A stretch of 64,000 bases of DNA from Xylanimonas protaetiae (GTDB taxonomy: Bacteria; Actinomycetota; Actinomycetes; Actinomycetales; Cellulomonadaceae). A program made the translations under genes and the position numbers. A model generated the notes under the pieces. The model saw only the letters and a list, made by a program, of their open reading frames with translations, ran no database searches and was not told the origin of the DNA. Positions 18,836-26,705 of the stretch are shown here, piece after piece (position 1 is the stretch's first letter; the number at the start of each line of letters is the position of its first letter). The stretch lies in assembly GCF_004135385.1 (NCBI RefSeq), contig NZ_CP035493.1:496001-560000 (forward strand), written 5' to 3'.

Positions 18836-19978
18836 CTGAGCAAGCCGACACGCGCGGCCGGCGTCGGGAGCGTCGTCCCCGACGCCGCGGCACCGGCTGC
18901 GCATCCCGCCGCGTCGAGGCCCCGCGACAGCCACGTCGCGGCACTCGACGGCGTGCGCGGCCTGGCGATCCTTGCCGTCCTCGGCTTCCACTTCGTCATC
19001 GAGGTCGCGCCCGGCGGCGCGATCGGCGTCGACGTCTTCTTCGTGCTGTCCGCCTTCTTGATCACCCGGATGATCCTGGGCGAGCGAGAGCGGCACGGCG
19101 CCGTCGACCTCGTCGCGTTCTACGGGCGCCGGGCCGCGCGGCTGCTGCCGGCGCTCGGCGTCTTCCTGCTCGTGGTGGCACCGGTCGTGGCGTGGGTCAT
19201 CGGGACGACCGGGGGCGCACTGGCCAGCTCGGGGTCCGTGCTGTTCTATGTCGCCGACTTCGCGCGCGCGGGCTACCTGCCGATGAGCGAGCCGTACGGG
19301 CACACGTGGTCGTTGTCGGTGGAAGAGCAGTTCTACCTGGTGTGGCCGGCCGTGCTGCTGCTCGCGTTCCGCCGCCGGGTGCCGCTGATCGGGTTCACCG
19401 CCGGGCTGTGGATCGTCGGGGTGGTCCTCGCGGAGGCGGGGGCCCGATGGTTCGGTGTGGGCCAGAACTACTTCCTGCCGACGGGGCACCTGACCGCCCT
19501 CGCGACGGGATGCCTCGCGGCCGTGCTCGTCACGCGCGGCGCGCCTGCCGTCGTCCGCCGGGCGAGCAGCGTGCCGCTCGCCCTGACCGGGCTCACGCTC
19601 GTGACGGTGCTCGTCGTGGCACAGCGGCAGGGCTGGCCGGCAGCGGCCGCCCAGGCCACGGCGGTCGCAGGCATCACGCTCGCAGGCAGCCTGGTGCTCC
19701 ACGCGGCGCAAGGAGGCCCGACGCCGCTCAACCGGCTGCTCTCGGTCGCGCCGCTGCGATGGCTCGGCACACGCTCGTACGGGCTGTACCTGTACCACGT
19801 GCCGCTCTACTACGCGTTCAGCTCCGAGCACGTCCCGCTGTCCCGGTCGGCGAACGGCGTGCTCGCGCTCGCGCTGAGCCTGGCGCTGACGGAGGCGAGC
19901 TACCGGTTCCTGGAACGGCCGATCATGGAGAGGGGCCGACGGTGGTCACGACAACGACACGCGGCACACGCGAGCTGA
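18836..19978 (+). CDS. Membrane acyltransferase 3 family protein (OafA-like), probable CTG start
   Basis: Integral-membrane O-acyltransferase of 380 residues, expected to acetylate or acylate extracytoplasmic sugars. Family motifs include HVAALDGVRGLAILAVLGFH near residues 33-52 (the conserved L-D-x-x-R-x-x-A and catalytic H), VDVFFVLSAFLIT near 65, FYGRRAARLLPAL near 95 and HTWSLSVEEQFYLVWP near 155. About ten hydrophobic segments are present. Start is unusual: no ATG, GTG or TTG lies in frame between the divergent promoter and the conserved LDGVRG motif, but a CTG at 18836 has GAAGGAG (18824-18830) at 5-nt spacing. The GTG inside LDGVRG would delete an essential motif. It overlaps the next gene by 37 nt. 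Confidence 0.85.
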   Translation: MSKPTRAAGVGSVVPDAAAPAAHPAASRPRDSHVAALDGVRGLAILAVLGFHFVIEVAPGGAIGVDVFFVLSAFLITRMILGERERHGAVDLVAFYGRRAARLLPALGVFLLVVAPVVAWVIGTTGGALASSGSVLFYVADFARAGYLPMSEPYGHTWSLSVEEQFYLVWPAVLLLAFRRRVPLIGFTAGLWIVGVVLAEAGARWFGVGQNYFLPTGHLTALATGCLAAVLVTRGAPAVVRRASSVPLALTGLTLVTVLVVAQRQGWPAAAAQATAVAGITLAGSLVLHAAQGGPTPLNRLLSVAPLRWLGTRSYGLYLYHVPLYYAFSSEHVPLSRSANGVLALALSLALTEASYRFLERPIMERGRRWSRQRHAAHAS

Positions 19979-21633
19979 CGACGCACGCACGGGCGGCGTC
20001 CCGCTGGCCGGTGGCCGTCGCGGTGGCGATCCCTGCGCTCCTGTGGCTGGCGCACACCGTGCTCGGCCGGGCGCTCAACCTGTTCGAGACCGGTACGGCC
20101 ATCGCGGGCGGCGAGCGGATCCTCGCGGGCGAGACGCCGTACACCGACTTCTTCGCCTTCTACGGGCCGCTCACCTACCTGGTGCCCGGGCTCGCGCACC
20201 GAGTCACGGGCTCCGTCACCACCGCCGACTTCGGACAGGCGCTGCTCGAGTCGGTCGCGGTCTGCGTGGTCGCCTACGCGATCGCCGCGCGGCTCAGCGG
20301 GCGACGGGTCGCCGCCCTGCTCGTGCCGCTGGCACTCGCCATGCTCGGCGCGGCCACCGTCCGCACCCTGCCCGCGCTCGTCTCGGTGCTGCTGCTGACC
20401 CGCTTCGAGGCCACAGGGCGTCGGCGCTGGGCGGTCGGCGCAGGCGCGGCCGGCGGCGTCGGGCTGCTGTGGATCCAGGACGCCGGCGCATGGATCTGCC
20501 TCGCCATCGCCCTCGTCTGGGCGGCGTCGCTCGCGTTCCCGGCCGCCCGGCGCCTGGACTGGCGCGCGTTCTGCGCCTACGCCGGCGGTGTGGCCGCCGC
20601 CATCGCGCCGTTCGTCGTCTGGATGCTGGTGCGTGGAGCGCTCGGCGCGTGGCTGTACTGGACGTTCGTCTTCCCCAACACCGGGTACACCGAGCGCTCG
20701 GCGACGGCGTACGTCTCAGGCCTGGTCGAGTCGGCCCTCGCGGCCAGCCCGCCGCGCGCGCTGTACGTGCTGGCGTTCTGGGTGCTGCCGTTCCCCGCGA
20801 TCCTGCTCGTCGCTGCGGGCAGCGTCGTGACCGCCGTCGTGCACCTGCGGCGCGCGGGCATCGGCCGCCGGGCGCACGTGCCGCTGCCCTTGACGACGGT
20901 GGTGCTCACCGTCTACGCAGCGCTGCAGCTGCGCGTGATGCTGGCCTCGGTGGACGAGGCCAAGCTCGCGTCGGCGTCGGCGCCCGCGATCACCGCGGGG
21001 CTCGCGCTCGCGCTGTGGGCGCTCGGGCGCCGCCGCGGGCTCGACGCCGACGCTGGGGCCGGTGGCGAGACCGATGCCGGCAGCGGAGCCGAGGTCGGGG
21101 GCCGCAGCCGCACGCGGTGGCCCGGCCGGGCGGTGGCCCTGCTCGCCGCCGGGTGGCTCGTGCTCTACCCGGCGTGGAGCCAGGTCCGGTCGCTGTCCCA
21201 CCAGGTAGGCGGCCCCGTGCCGCAGGTCGTGGCGTCGGTGGGCGGGCTGCCGTTCCAGGATGCCGCGCCCCCGGCCTCGAGCCCCGCGGACGTCGGCGCC
21301 CTGCTGGCCGCCGTCGACGCCCACGCGGCGCCCGGGGCGCCGATCCTGGTGCTGCCGACGTCGCCGCTGCTGTACCCGCTCACGGGCCGGCCGAACCCCA
21401 CGCGCTACGACTACCTGGACCCCGTGTACACGACGCCCCAGGTCGACGCCGAGCTGGCCGCCGACGTGCGCTCGGGTCGCATCGCACTGGTGGTGCTGAC
21501 CACCGCGACGTTCCCGGGCACCGACCTGACCGCGGCCGACCTGGCACCCGGCACCGTGGCGGCCGTGCATGAGCGGTACGAGGCCGTCGCGACCGTCAAC
21601 GGGTTCACGCTGCTCGCGCCCCGTACGCGCTGA
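19942..21633 (+). CDS. PMT/ArnT-like polytopic membrane glycosyltransferase
   Basis: A 563-residue polytopic membrane protein resembling GT-C (RgtA/PMT-type) enzymes, which use polyprenyl-phosphate sugars on the outer face of the membrane. The first extracytoplasmic loop shows GGERILAGETPYTDFFAFYGP near residues 52-70, the usual GT-C position for acidic catalytic residues. About ten hydrophobic helices follow to residue ~420, then a soluble C-terminal domain of about 130 residues (APILVLPTSPLLYPLTG). GTG 19942 with GGAGAGGGG upstream is chosen. It overlaps the preceding acyltransferase, so the two are co-transcribed. The donor and acceptor are unknown. Confidence 0.72.
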   Translation: MVTTTTRGTRELTTHARAASRWPVAVAVAIPALLWLAHTVLGRALNLFETGTAIAGGERILAGETPYTDFFAFYGPLTYLVPGLAHRVTGSVTTADFGQALLESVAVCVVAYAIAARLSGRRVAALLVPLALAMLGAATVRTLPALVSVLLLTRFEATGRRRWAVGAGAAGGVGLLWIQDAGAWICLAIALVWAASLAFPAARRLDWRAFCAYAGGVAAAIAPFVVWMLVRGALGAWLYWTFVFPNTGYTERSATAYVSGLVESALAASPPRALYVLAFWVLPFPAILLVAAGSVVTAVVHLRRAGIGRRAHVPLPLTTVVLTVYAALQLRVMLASVDEAKLASASAPAITAGLALALWALGRRRGLDADAGAGGETDAGSGAEVGGRSRTRWPGRAVALLAAGWLVLYPAWSQVRSLSHQVGGPVPQVVASVGGLPFQDAAPPASSPADVGALLAAVDAHAAPGAPILVLPTSPLLYPLTGRPNPTRYDYLDPVYTTPQVDAELAADVRSGRIALVVLTTATFPGTDLTAADLAPGTVAAVHERYEAVATVNGFTLLAPRTR

Positions 21634-21668
21634 CACGCGGCCCACGCCAACGGCACGCCGACACCTGG

Positions 21669-21737
21669 TTTCACCCGTGGTGACCGTCTGCGCGCCCGAT
21701 TTCGTCCTGTCCTCCGCTTCGGCCGCGCGGTGATACT
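21669..21737 (+). promoter_or_regulatory. Promoter with TTCACCC box before the 21744 gene
   Basis: TTTCACCCG (T at 21671) and a weaker ATTTCGTCC (21702) lie upstream of GATACT (-10, 21732-21737). The GTG start at 21744 is 7 nt after the -10, so the transcript is probably leaderless. The box is 61 nt (39 + 22) from the -10. Confidence 0.5.
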
Positions 21738-21743
21738 GACGGG

Positions 21744-22592
21744 GTGAGGACTCGACGCCGATACGGCGCCTACGTGCTGCCGGGCGACCCGACGTGGCTG
21801 GAGCGCACGCTGAGCCGCTACTACCCGCTGCTCGACCGCCTGGTGATGCCCGTCCCGGTCGACGGGCGCGGCTGGACGGGCGCGCCGATCCCGGCGGCCG
21901 AGTGCCTCGCGATCGCCCGCCGCGTCGACACCCGCGGCATCCTCCAGGTGCTCGAGGGCCAGTGGACCGCACCAGCTGACCCGCTCTCGGCCGACACCGC
22001 GCAACGGCAGGCCGCGATCGCCGCGCTGGGCGACGGCGTCGACTGGGTGCTGCAGCTCGACAACGACGAGCTGCTGCCCGACCCGCAGGTTCTGGACACG
22101 GCCGTCGACCGTGCCGAGAGCCTGGGCCTGAACGCCGTCGAGCTGCCGATGCGAGTCCTGTTCCGTCGGACCCGCCGGACGGTCCTGGAGGTGGTCGCCG
22201 CCGACGGCCGCCCGCGCTACGAGTACCCGGGCACGGTCGCCGTCCGGGCCGGGACGACGCTCGCCGAGGCGCGGCGGGTCGCTGAGCCGTACCTGCGCCT
22301 GCTGGTCGAGGGCGACGACCGGTCGCTCCAGGTGGTCCGGCCCGCGGAGGAGGGCGAGCACCGGATGGCGGCGCTGCGCCCGGAGCAGGCGATCGTGCAC
22401 AACTCGTGGGCCCGTAGCCCCGCGGAGATCCGCACCAAGATGCGGTCCTGGGGGCACGCCAAGGACGCGGCGTACGGCCGCTACTACTGGACGGTCTGGT
22501 GGCCGTCGCCAGTCACGTGGCGGCTGCTGCGCGACGTGCACCCCTTCGCGCGCGGCCTGTGGCCGCGCCTCGCCCCAACCGCCGATGGCTGA
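21744..22592 (+). CDS. Glycosyltransferase-like protein (GT2-related)
   Basis: A 282-residue cytoplasmic protein that looks like a divergent nucleotide-sugar transferase. The segment GVDWVLQLDNDELLPDPQ near residues 97-114 is a DxD-like metal/nucleotide site in a GT-A fold, and WARSPAEIRTKMRSWGHAKD near residue 225 resembles the C-terminal helix of GT2-like enzymes that act on lipid-linked acceptors. An obvious N-terminal nucleotide-binding strand is replaced by GAYVLPGDPTWLERTLSRYY. It starts a three-gene rightward unit (with a rhamnosyltransferase-like GT2 and a PAP2 phosphatase) and overlaps the next gene by 8 nt. The sugar is unknown. Confidence 0.65.
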   Translation: MRTRRRYGAYVLPGDPTWLERTLSRYYPLLDRLVMPVPVDGRGWTGAPIPAAECLAIARRVDTRGILQVLEGQWTAPADPLSADTAQRQAAIAALGDGVDWVLQLDNDELLPDPQVLDTAVDRAESLGLNAVELPMRVLFRRTRRTVLEVVAADGRPRYEYPGTVAVRAGTTLAEARRVAEPYLRLLVEGDDRSLQVVRPAEEGEHRMAALRPEQAIVHNSWARSPAEIRTKMRSWGHAKDAAYGRYYWTVWWPSPVTWRLLRDVHPFARGLWPRLAPTADG

Positions 22593-23565
22593 CCTCACAG
22601 GCCCCCGCAGCGTCGTCGTCGTGCTCAGCTACCAGGGGCGGCACGACACGCTCGACTGCGTCGCCTCCCTCGTCGACGGGTCGCCCGAGCACGGGGTGCT
22701 GGTGGTCGACAACGGGTCCGACGACGGCGTGCTGGAGGCGGTGGCCGAGCGCTGGCCAGCCGTAGACACCCTGCAGAACGGGACGAACCTGGGGTTCGCA
22801 GGCGGTATGAACCGGGGCGTAGCCCGGGCGCTGGAGCACGGGGCCGACGTCGTGACCGTCCTCAACAACGACACCGTCGTAGACCCGGGCGCGATGGACG
22901 TGCTGGCCGGCAGGGCACGGGCGGGGGCGGTGGCCGTGAGCCCGCTCGTGCACTACGAGGACGCCGAGCGGGTGTGGTTCGGCGGCGGCGACGTCGACCC
23001 GTTCGACGGGCTCCCCCGGCACCTGGACGACGATGGCGTCGCCCGGCTGCGCGGGCCCGACCCGACCCTGCCGTACGCGACCGACCTGCTGGCCGGCTGC
23101 TGCATCACCGCGAGCGCCGCGACGTGGCGTGCCGTGGGTGGGTTCGACGAACGGTTCTTCCTGAACTTCGAGGACTCGGAGTGGAGCCTGCGTGCCCGGC
23201 GGGCCGGGGTGCGGCTCGAGGTGGCGCCCGCAGCAGTGGTGCGGCACGCGGTGTCGGCGTCGTTCGTCGGGGCGTACTCCTACCTCGGTACGTTCTACTA
23301 CGCGCGCAACGCGCTGCTGTTCTCGCGGCTGACGGGCAACGGCCTGGTGCGCACGGCGCGGCTGGTACGGCACAGGGTGGTGCCCGGCGTCGGCCAGGCG
23401 TGGCGAGCGGGTCGTGCGGAGGGGCTGCGGCGGGCGCTGCTGCTGGCGATGGCGGTCTCGGCGCACGCGGTCCGGCGGTACGGCCGCGCCCCGCGCTGGG
23501 TCGAGCGCGCCGCCGCGCGGTGGACGACGGCACCGCCCGCCCGGCCTGCCGAGGTGACCGGGTGA
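22585..23565 (+). CDS. GT2 rhamnosyltransferase-like glycosyltransferase
   Basis: GT-A fold, inverting glycosyltransferase of 326 residues. Residues 8-16 (RSVVVVLSYQG) form the first nucleotide-binding strand, VVDNGSDDGV near 38 is the UDP/TDP contact, NLGFAGGMNRG near 65 is the family turn, and VLNNDTVVDPG near 90 holds the DxD-equivalent. CCITASAATWRAVGGFDERFF near 160-180 with FEDSEWSLRARRAG is the acceptor and catalytic segment typical of rhamnosyl-type transferases. A C-terminal basic amphipathic tail follows. ATG 22585 overlaps the previous gene. It probably adds a sugar to a lipid-linked repeat unit. Confidence 0.88.
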   Translation: MADLTGPRSVVVVLSYQGRHDTLDCVASLVDGSPEHGVLVVDNGSDDGVLEAVAERWPAVDTLQNGTNLGFAGGMNRGVARALEHGADVVTVLNNDTVVDPGAMDVLAGRARAGAVAVSPLVHYEDAERVWFGGGDVDPFDGLPRHLDDDGVARLRGPDPTLPYATDLLAGCCITASAATWRAVGGFDERFFLNFEDSEWSLRARRAGVRLEVAPAAVVRHAVSASFVGAYSYLGTFYYARNALLFSRLTGNGLVRTARLVRHRVVPGVGQAWRAGRAEGLRRALLLAMAVSAHAVRRYGRAPRWVERAAARWTTAPPARPAEVTG

Positions 23566-23611
23566 GAGCGCCGGCTCCTCCGCGGCGGGGACGCCGTAGG
23601 CCGCAGGTCCC

Positions 23612-24271
23612 ATGACGTACGCCGAAGGCCGCCGGCCGGCCGCCGCCACACCCCCGGGAGTGCCGAACCCCGGCAGCGTCCCCCGCCTCGTCTGGTGGAC
23701 GGCCGCGGCGGTGATCGCCGTGCTCTTCGTCGCGCTCCTGCTCGGCGCCGTGCACACGGTGCCGGGTCAGCGCCTCGACGAACACCTGCTCGGGCGGGCC
23801 CAGCGCGGTCTCTGGCCCCCGCACCTGCGGAAGGTCATCCCTGTCGGGCTCGGCAGCGTGAACATCGTGCTTGCCGCCCGAGCCGTCCGCCGTCGCGGCA
23901 TACGGCGGGTCGCCGTGGCGACGGTCGTGGTGGGCGCCTCCACGGCCGCCTCCATCGCGCTCCAACACTGGCTCCGGCGCCCTGCGCTGGGCGTACCCGG
24001 GTACGCCCACAACACGCTGCCGTCGGACCACGTGACGGTTGCGGCCGCGCTCACCGTCGCGGCCGTCGTCCTCTGGGAGCGCCGACGGTGGGTCGAGGCG
24101 TCCGCGCTGGGTTGCGTCCTGATCGCGTCCGCGTGCGTGTCCTCGGTCCACGGGTTCGCGCACCGACCGAGCGACGTCGTCGCGTCGGTGCTGCTCGTCG
24201 GCGTCGTGACGTGCGGATGTCTCGCGGCCGTGGCCCCGCGCGGTCGCCGTCGTCAGCGCGCGCGGCGGTAG
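23612..24271 (+). CDS. PAP2-family membrane phosphatase
   Basis: A 219-residue integral membrane protein of the type-2 phosphatidic acid phosphatase superfamily. The second and third phosphatase motifs are visible as NTLPSDHVTVAAAL near residues 130-143 (PSDH in place of PSGH) and SSVHGFAHRPSDVVAS near 175-190, with the conserved histidine and H-R-x-x-D. The usual first motif (K-x6-R-P) is degenerate: LQHWLRRPALG near 115 keeps only the R-P pair. Five or six hydrophobic helices are present. In a polysaccharide locus such an enzyme could recycle undecaprenyl pyrophosphate. Its stop overlaps the convergent GT4 gene by 19 nt. Confidence 0.8.
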   Translation: MTYAEGRRPAAATPPGVPNPGSVPRLVWWTAAAVIAVLFVALLLGAVHTVPGQRLDEHLLGRAQRGLWPPHLRKVIPVGLGSVNIVLAARAVRRRGIRRVAVATVVVGASTAASIALQHWLRRPALGVPGYAHNTLPSDHVTVAAALTVAAVVLWERRRWVEASALGCVLIASACVSSVHGFAHRPSDVVASVLLVGVVTCGCLAAVAPRGRRRQRARR

Positions 24272-25290
24272 AGCTCCTCGTACCGATCCACCACACGTCG
24301 CAGCGAGAACGTCTCGGCCCGCGCGAGGCCGGCGGCGGCGAGCTCGTCGCGCCGCGCGACGTCGCCGAGCAGCTGCGCGAGCGCGGCCCCGATATCCTCG
24401 AGCGGCGCCAGCACGGCCGCCCGGCCGCCGTCGGACACGTAGCGGGCCCCGGGGTTGGGCGTCGCGACGACGGGCACCCCGCTCGCCATCGCCTCGACGT
24501 ACGGGATGCCGAAACCCTCGTAGTCGCTCGGCAGGCAGAACACCCACGCCTTCTGGAACGCCGCCGTGAGCTCGGCGTGGGAGACCGCACCGAGCACGCG
24601 GACGCCCGGCCCGGCGTCGGCCGGCGCGTCGCGCGAGACCATCCAGAGCTCGGCGTCGGGGTGCTGGGGCAGCACCGTCTCCTGGAACTGCCGGGCGAGG
24701 ACCTCGCCGCGCTTGCGCCCCGACCAGGTCCCGACGAAGAGCACGACCGGGTGGGCGGAGCGTGCCGCTGCCGAGGGGTGGAAGCGCCCGACGTCGACGC
24801 CGTTGGGGACGACCTCCCGGACCCAGGGGTACCAGCGGAGCGTGTCCGGAGAGACGGCGACGGTCCGGTCCGCCACGACGCTCGCCAGCACCTCCGACAG
24901 GCCGAGCGCCACCATGCGGGCCTTCTCCTTGACACCCCGGATCGTGCGCGCCTCCTCGAAGCACGATCCGTGCAGCGTCCGGACGTGCGACGGGACGCGG
25001 CGGCGCCACATCCAGTAGTCGTCGCCGTGCGCGTGGATGACGTCATACCCGGACAGGTCGAGGCGGCGCAGGGCCAGGGCGAAGCGGAAGGTGCGGAGCG
25101 ATCCCGTCATCCGTACGTGGTGGTGCTGGTACGCGGCACCGTCCACGGCCGGACAGTCGCTGAACACGGTCACGTCGTGGCCTCGCCGCGTGAGCTCCGT
25201 GGCGAGCTCGTGGACCTGGTAGCCGATGCCCATCTTGCTGGTGCTCGGCAGGTAGTACGAGATCATCGCGATCCGAAGGGGCGCGCTCAC
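24253..25290 (-). CDS. GT4 glycosyltransferase
   Basis: A 345-residue retaining GT-B enzyme. Start GTG 25290 overlaps the upstream WbsX gene by GTGA, and this product begins VSAPLRIAMISYYLPSTSKM. The N-terminal Rossmann domain has MGIGYQVHELATELTRRGH near residues 19-37. VVPNGVDVGRFHP near 185 begins the C-terminal domain, VLFVGTWSGRKRGEVLARQF near 205 binds the donor phosphates, and PSDYEGFGIPYVEAMASGVPVVATP near 265-289, the E-x7-E motif of GT4, contacts the sugar. Cotranslated with the WbsX-type gene, so they likely act in sequence. Acceptor and donor cannot be read from sequence. Confidence 0.9.
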   Translation of the reverse strand: MSAPLRIAMISYYLPSTSKMGIGYQVHELATELTRRGHDVTVFSDCPAVDGAAYQHHHVRMTGSLRTFRFALALRRLDLSGYDVIHAHGDDYWMWRRRVPSHVRTLHGSCFEEARTIRGVKEKARMVALGLSEVLASVVADRTVAVSPDTLRWYPWVREVVPNGVDVGRFHPSAAARSAHPVVLFVGTWSGRKRGEVLARQFQETVLPQHPDAELWMVSRDAPADAGPGVRVLGAVSHAELTAAFQKAWVFCLPSDYEGFGIPYVEAMASGVPVVATPNPGARYVSDGGRAAVLAPLEDIGAALAQLLGDVARRDELAAAGLARAETFSLRRVVDRYEELYRRAR

Positions 25291-26351
25291 CGCAGGCCGT
25301 CCCGCAGCGCCTCGAGCCACGCCCGGCCATAACGCAGGTCGGGTTCGAGGTGGTTGCCCTCGGCCCACTCGTTCCAGGACTTGACCCACAGCAGCCGCTC
25401 GTCCATGGGACGGTGCGCGACCGAGGCGACGGCCTGGCGCACGTTGGTAGCGAACCTCTCCGGCGTCGCGCCGTGCAGGACGACGCCACCCCGGCCGGAG
25501 CGCGGGGTGTTGTCCCAGTTCGGGTAGACGCACGGCTGGACCAGGTCGCCGACCCGGTTCTGGGCCGTCCAGTCGACGCTGTACGGGTGGATCTCCGGGC
25601 CCCCGGCGATCTTGCGGAAGGCGCGCATGCGGAACATGTCGGTCCGTGACGTCCCGGCGGGCATCCGCATGTAGACGCCGGCGTCGAAGCCGTCCTCCTT
25701 CACCGCGTCATAGCGCACCCCGGCGCCGCGCAGGTCGCTCATCTCGGCGACCAGGTAGAGGCCCTCCAGACCGGCCTTGCGCGCGAGGTCCTGCCACAGA
25801 TCGACGAACATCGCCGCGTCCGGAAGCTCCTCCGGCCGGAAGACGTAGAAGACCGGCCGCCCGCCGACGCGTAGATACCGGTCGTCACGGAACGCCGGGA
25901 GCACTGCCTCGAAGTGGGCGACGTAGTCGTCGGCGCCGGGATAGGACTGGCGCATCAGCACCCGGTCGGCATCGCCGTGCCAGATGCCGCTCCAGGTCTG
26001 GTTCGCCCAGGCCAGGCAGAACGAGATCCCCGGCGCGCCGCTCGCCAGGACCTCGGCGAACGGCCGCTCCAGGATCCGCCGGCCGTGGCCGAACCAGTAG
26101 TGCCAGTAAGCGAACGCCTCGACGCCATACTCTTGCGCCAGCTCCGCCTGTGCCGCACGAGACTCGGGCAGGCGCAGGTCGTAGAAGCCCAGCTCGCCCG
26201 GCAGCGTGGGTTGCTGGTGCCCCGGGTAGAGACGCCGGGCACGCGCGGTGTTGGTCCACTCCGTGAACCCCGCGCCCCACCACTCGTCGTTCTCCGGGAT
26301 CGGGTGGAACTGCGGCAGGTAGAAGGCGACGGCTCGCGCCGAGAACGTCAT
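25287..26351 (-). CDS. WbsX-type glycosyltransferase (GT99-like)
   Basis: A 354-residue member of the Glyco_tran_WbsX family found in O-antigen and surface-polysaccharide loci. Hallmarks are AFYLPQFHPIPENDEWWG near residues 8-25, GFTEWTNTARARRLYPGHQQP near 27-46, and YGVEAFAYWHYWFGHGRRIL near 75-94. The FCLAWANQTWSG block lies near 115 and the C-terminal LLWVKSWNEWAEGNHLEPD near 325-343 is the characteristic signature with acidic residues. ATG 26351 overlaps the stop of a 61-codon ORF by ATGA. Downstream it overlaps the GT4 gene. Family enzymes are proposed to act on polysaccharide chains; the exact reaction is not established. Confidence 0.88.
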   Translation of the reverse strand: MTFSARAVAFYLPQFHPIPENDEWWGAGFTEWTNTARARRLYPGHQQPTLPGELGFYDLRLPESRAAQAELAQEYGVEAFAYWHYWFGHGRRILERPFAEVLASGAPGISFCLAWANQTWSGIWHGDADRVLMRQSYPGADDYVAHFEAVLPAFRDDRYLRVGGRPVFYVFRPEELPDAAMFVDLWQDLARKAGLEGLYLVAEMSDLRGAGVRYDAVKEDGFDAGVYMRMPAGTSRTDMFRMRAFRKIAGGPEIHPYSVDWTAQNRVGDLVQPCVYPNWDNTPRSGRGGVVLHGATPERFATNVRQAVASVAHRPMDERLLWVKSWNEWAEGNHLEPDLRYGRAWLEALRDGLR

Positions 26352-26533
26352 GCGGGCCACCCGACCCGGCGCCGATCCTGCACGGCCTGGTCCCGCACCA
26401 TGCCCGGCAGACCTCCCGGCGTCGACCCGCGGTCGGAGGACGCAACGGTGCACCCCGCCCGCGGGTAGTACGACCTCAGGTTCTCGGCGGAACGGCTGGC
26501 GTCGCCAGCGAGCACAGAGACGCCCAGTCTCAC
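26348..26533 (-). CDS. Short upstream ORF coupled to the WbsX gene
   Basis: A 61-codon ORF starting GTG 26533 behind GGAAGGGG, with its stop overlapping the WbsX ATG by ATGA. The product starts VRLGVSVLAGDASRSAENLR and shows no recognisable domain. The first ~25 residues could be the remnant of a Rossmann-type glycosyltransferase start, or the ORF may simply be a leader that delivers ribosomes to the WbsX gene. I do not recognise a function. It lies inside the 26352-26705 interval, which otherwise holds the promoter described next. Confidence 0.4.
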   Translation of the reverse strand: MRLGVSVLAGDASRSAENLRSYYPRAGCTVASSDRGSTPGGLPGMVRDQAVQDRRRVGWPA

Positions 26534-26599
26534 GTCGTCCCCTTCCCGTGGTCACGCGCTCTCGACGGAGCCCAGATCGGAGGCGGTCGGCACACGTGC

Positions 26600-26665
26600 A
26601 GGCTACCCGCGGGGTGCTGCCCCCTCGGGGCAGCACCTGGGTGAACCGTCCAGTTCACCCGTGTG
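26600..26665 (-). promoter_or_regulatory. Promoter of the WbsX-GT4 unit: palindromic box plus hairpin
   Basis: A perfect inverted pair GGGTGAAC (26639-26646) and GTTCACCC (26653-26660) has a 6-nt spacer. The minus-strand TTCACCC is exactly 39 nt before TAGCCT (-10, 26605-26600). A perfect 11-bp hairpin (GGTGCTGCCCC arms, 26613-26637) lies between box and -10. It may be a second operator or the terminator of the ABC exporter operon. Confidence 0.55.
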
Positions 26666-26705
26666 GACCGTCTCCGTGGTCGCCCACGGGCGCGTCCGCG
26701 CGGCG

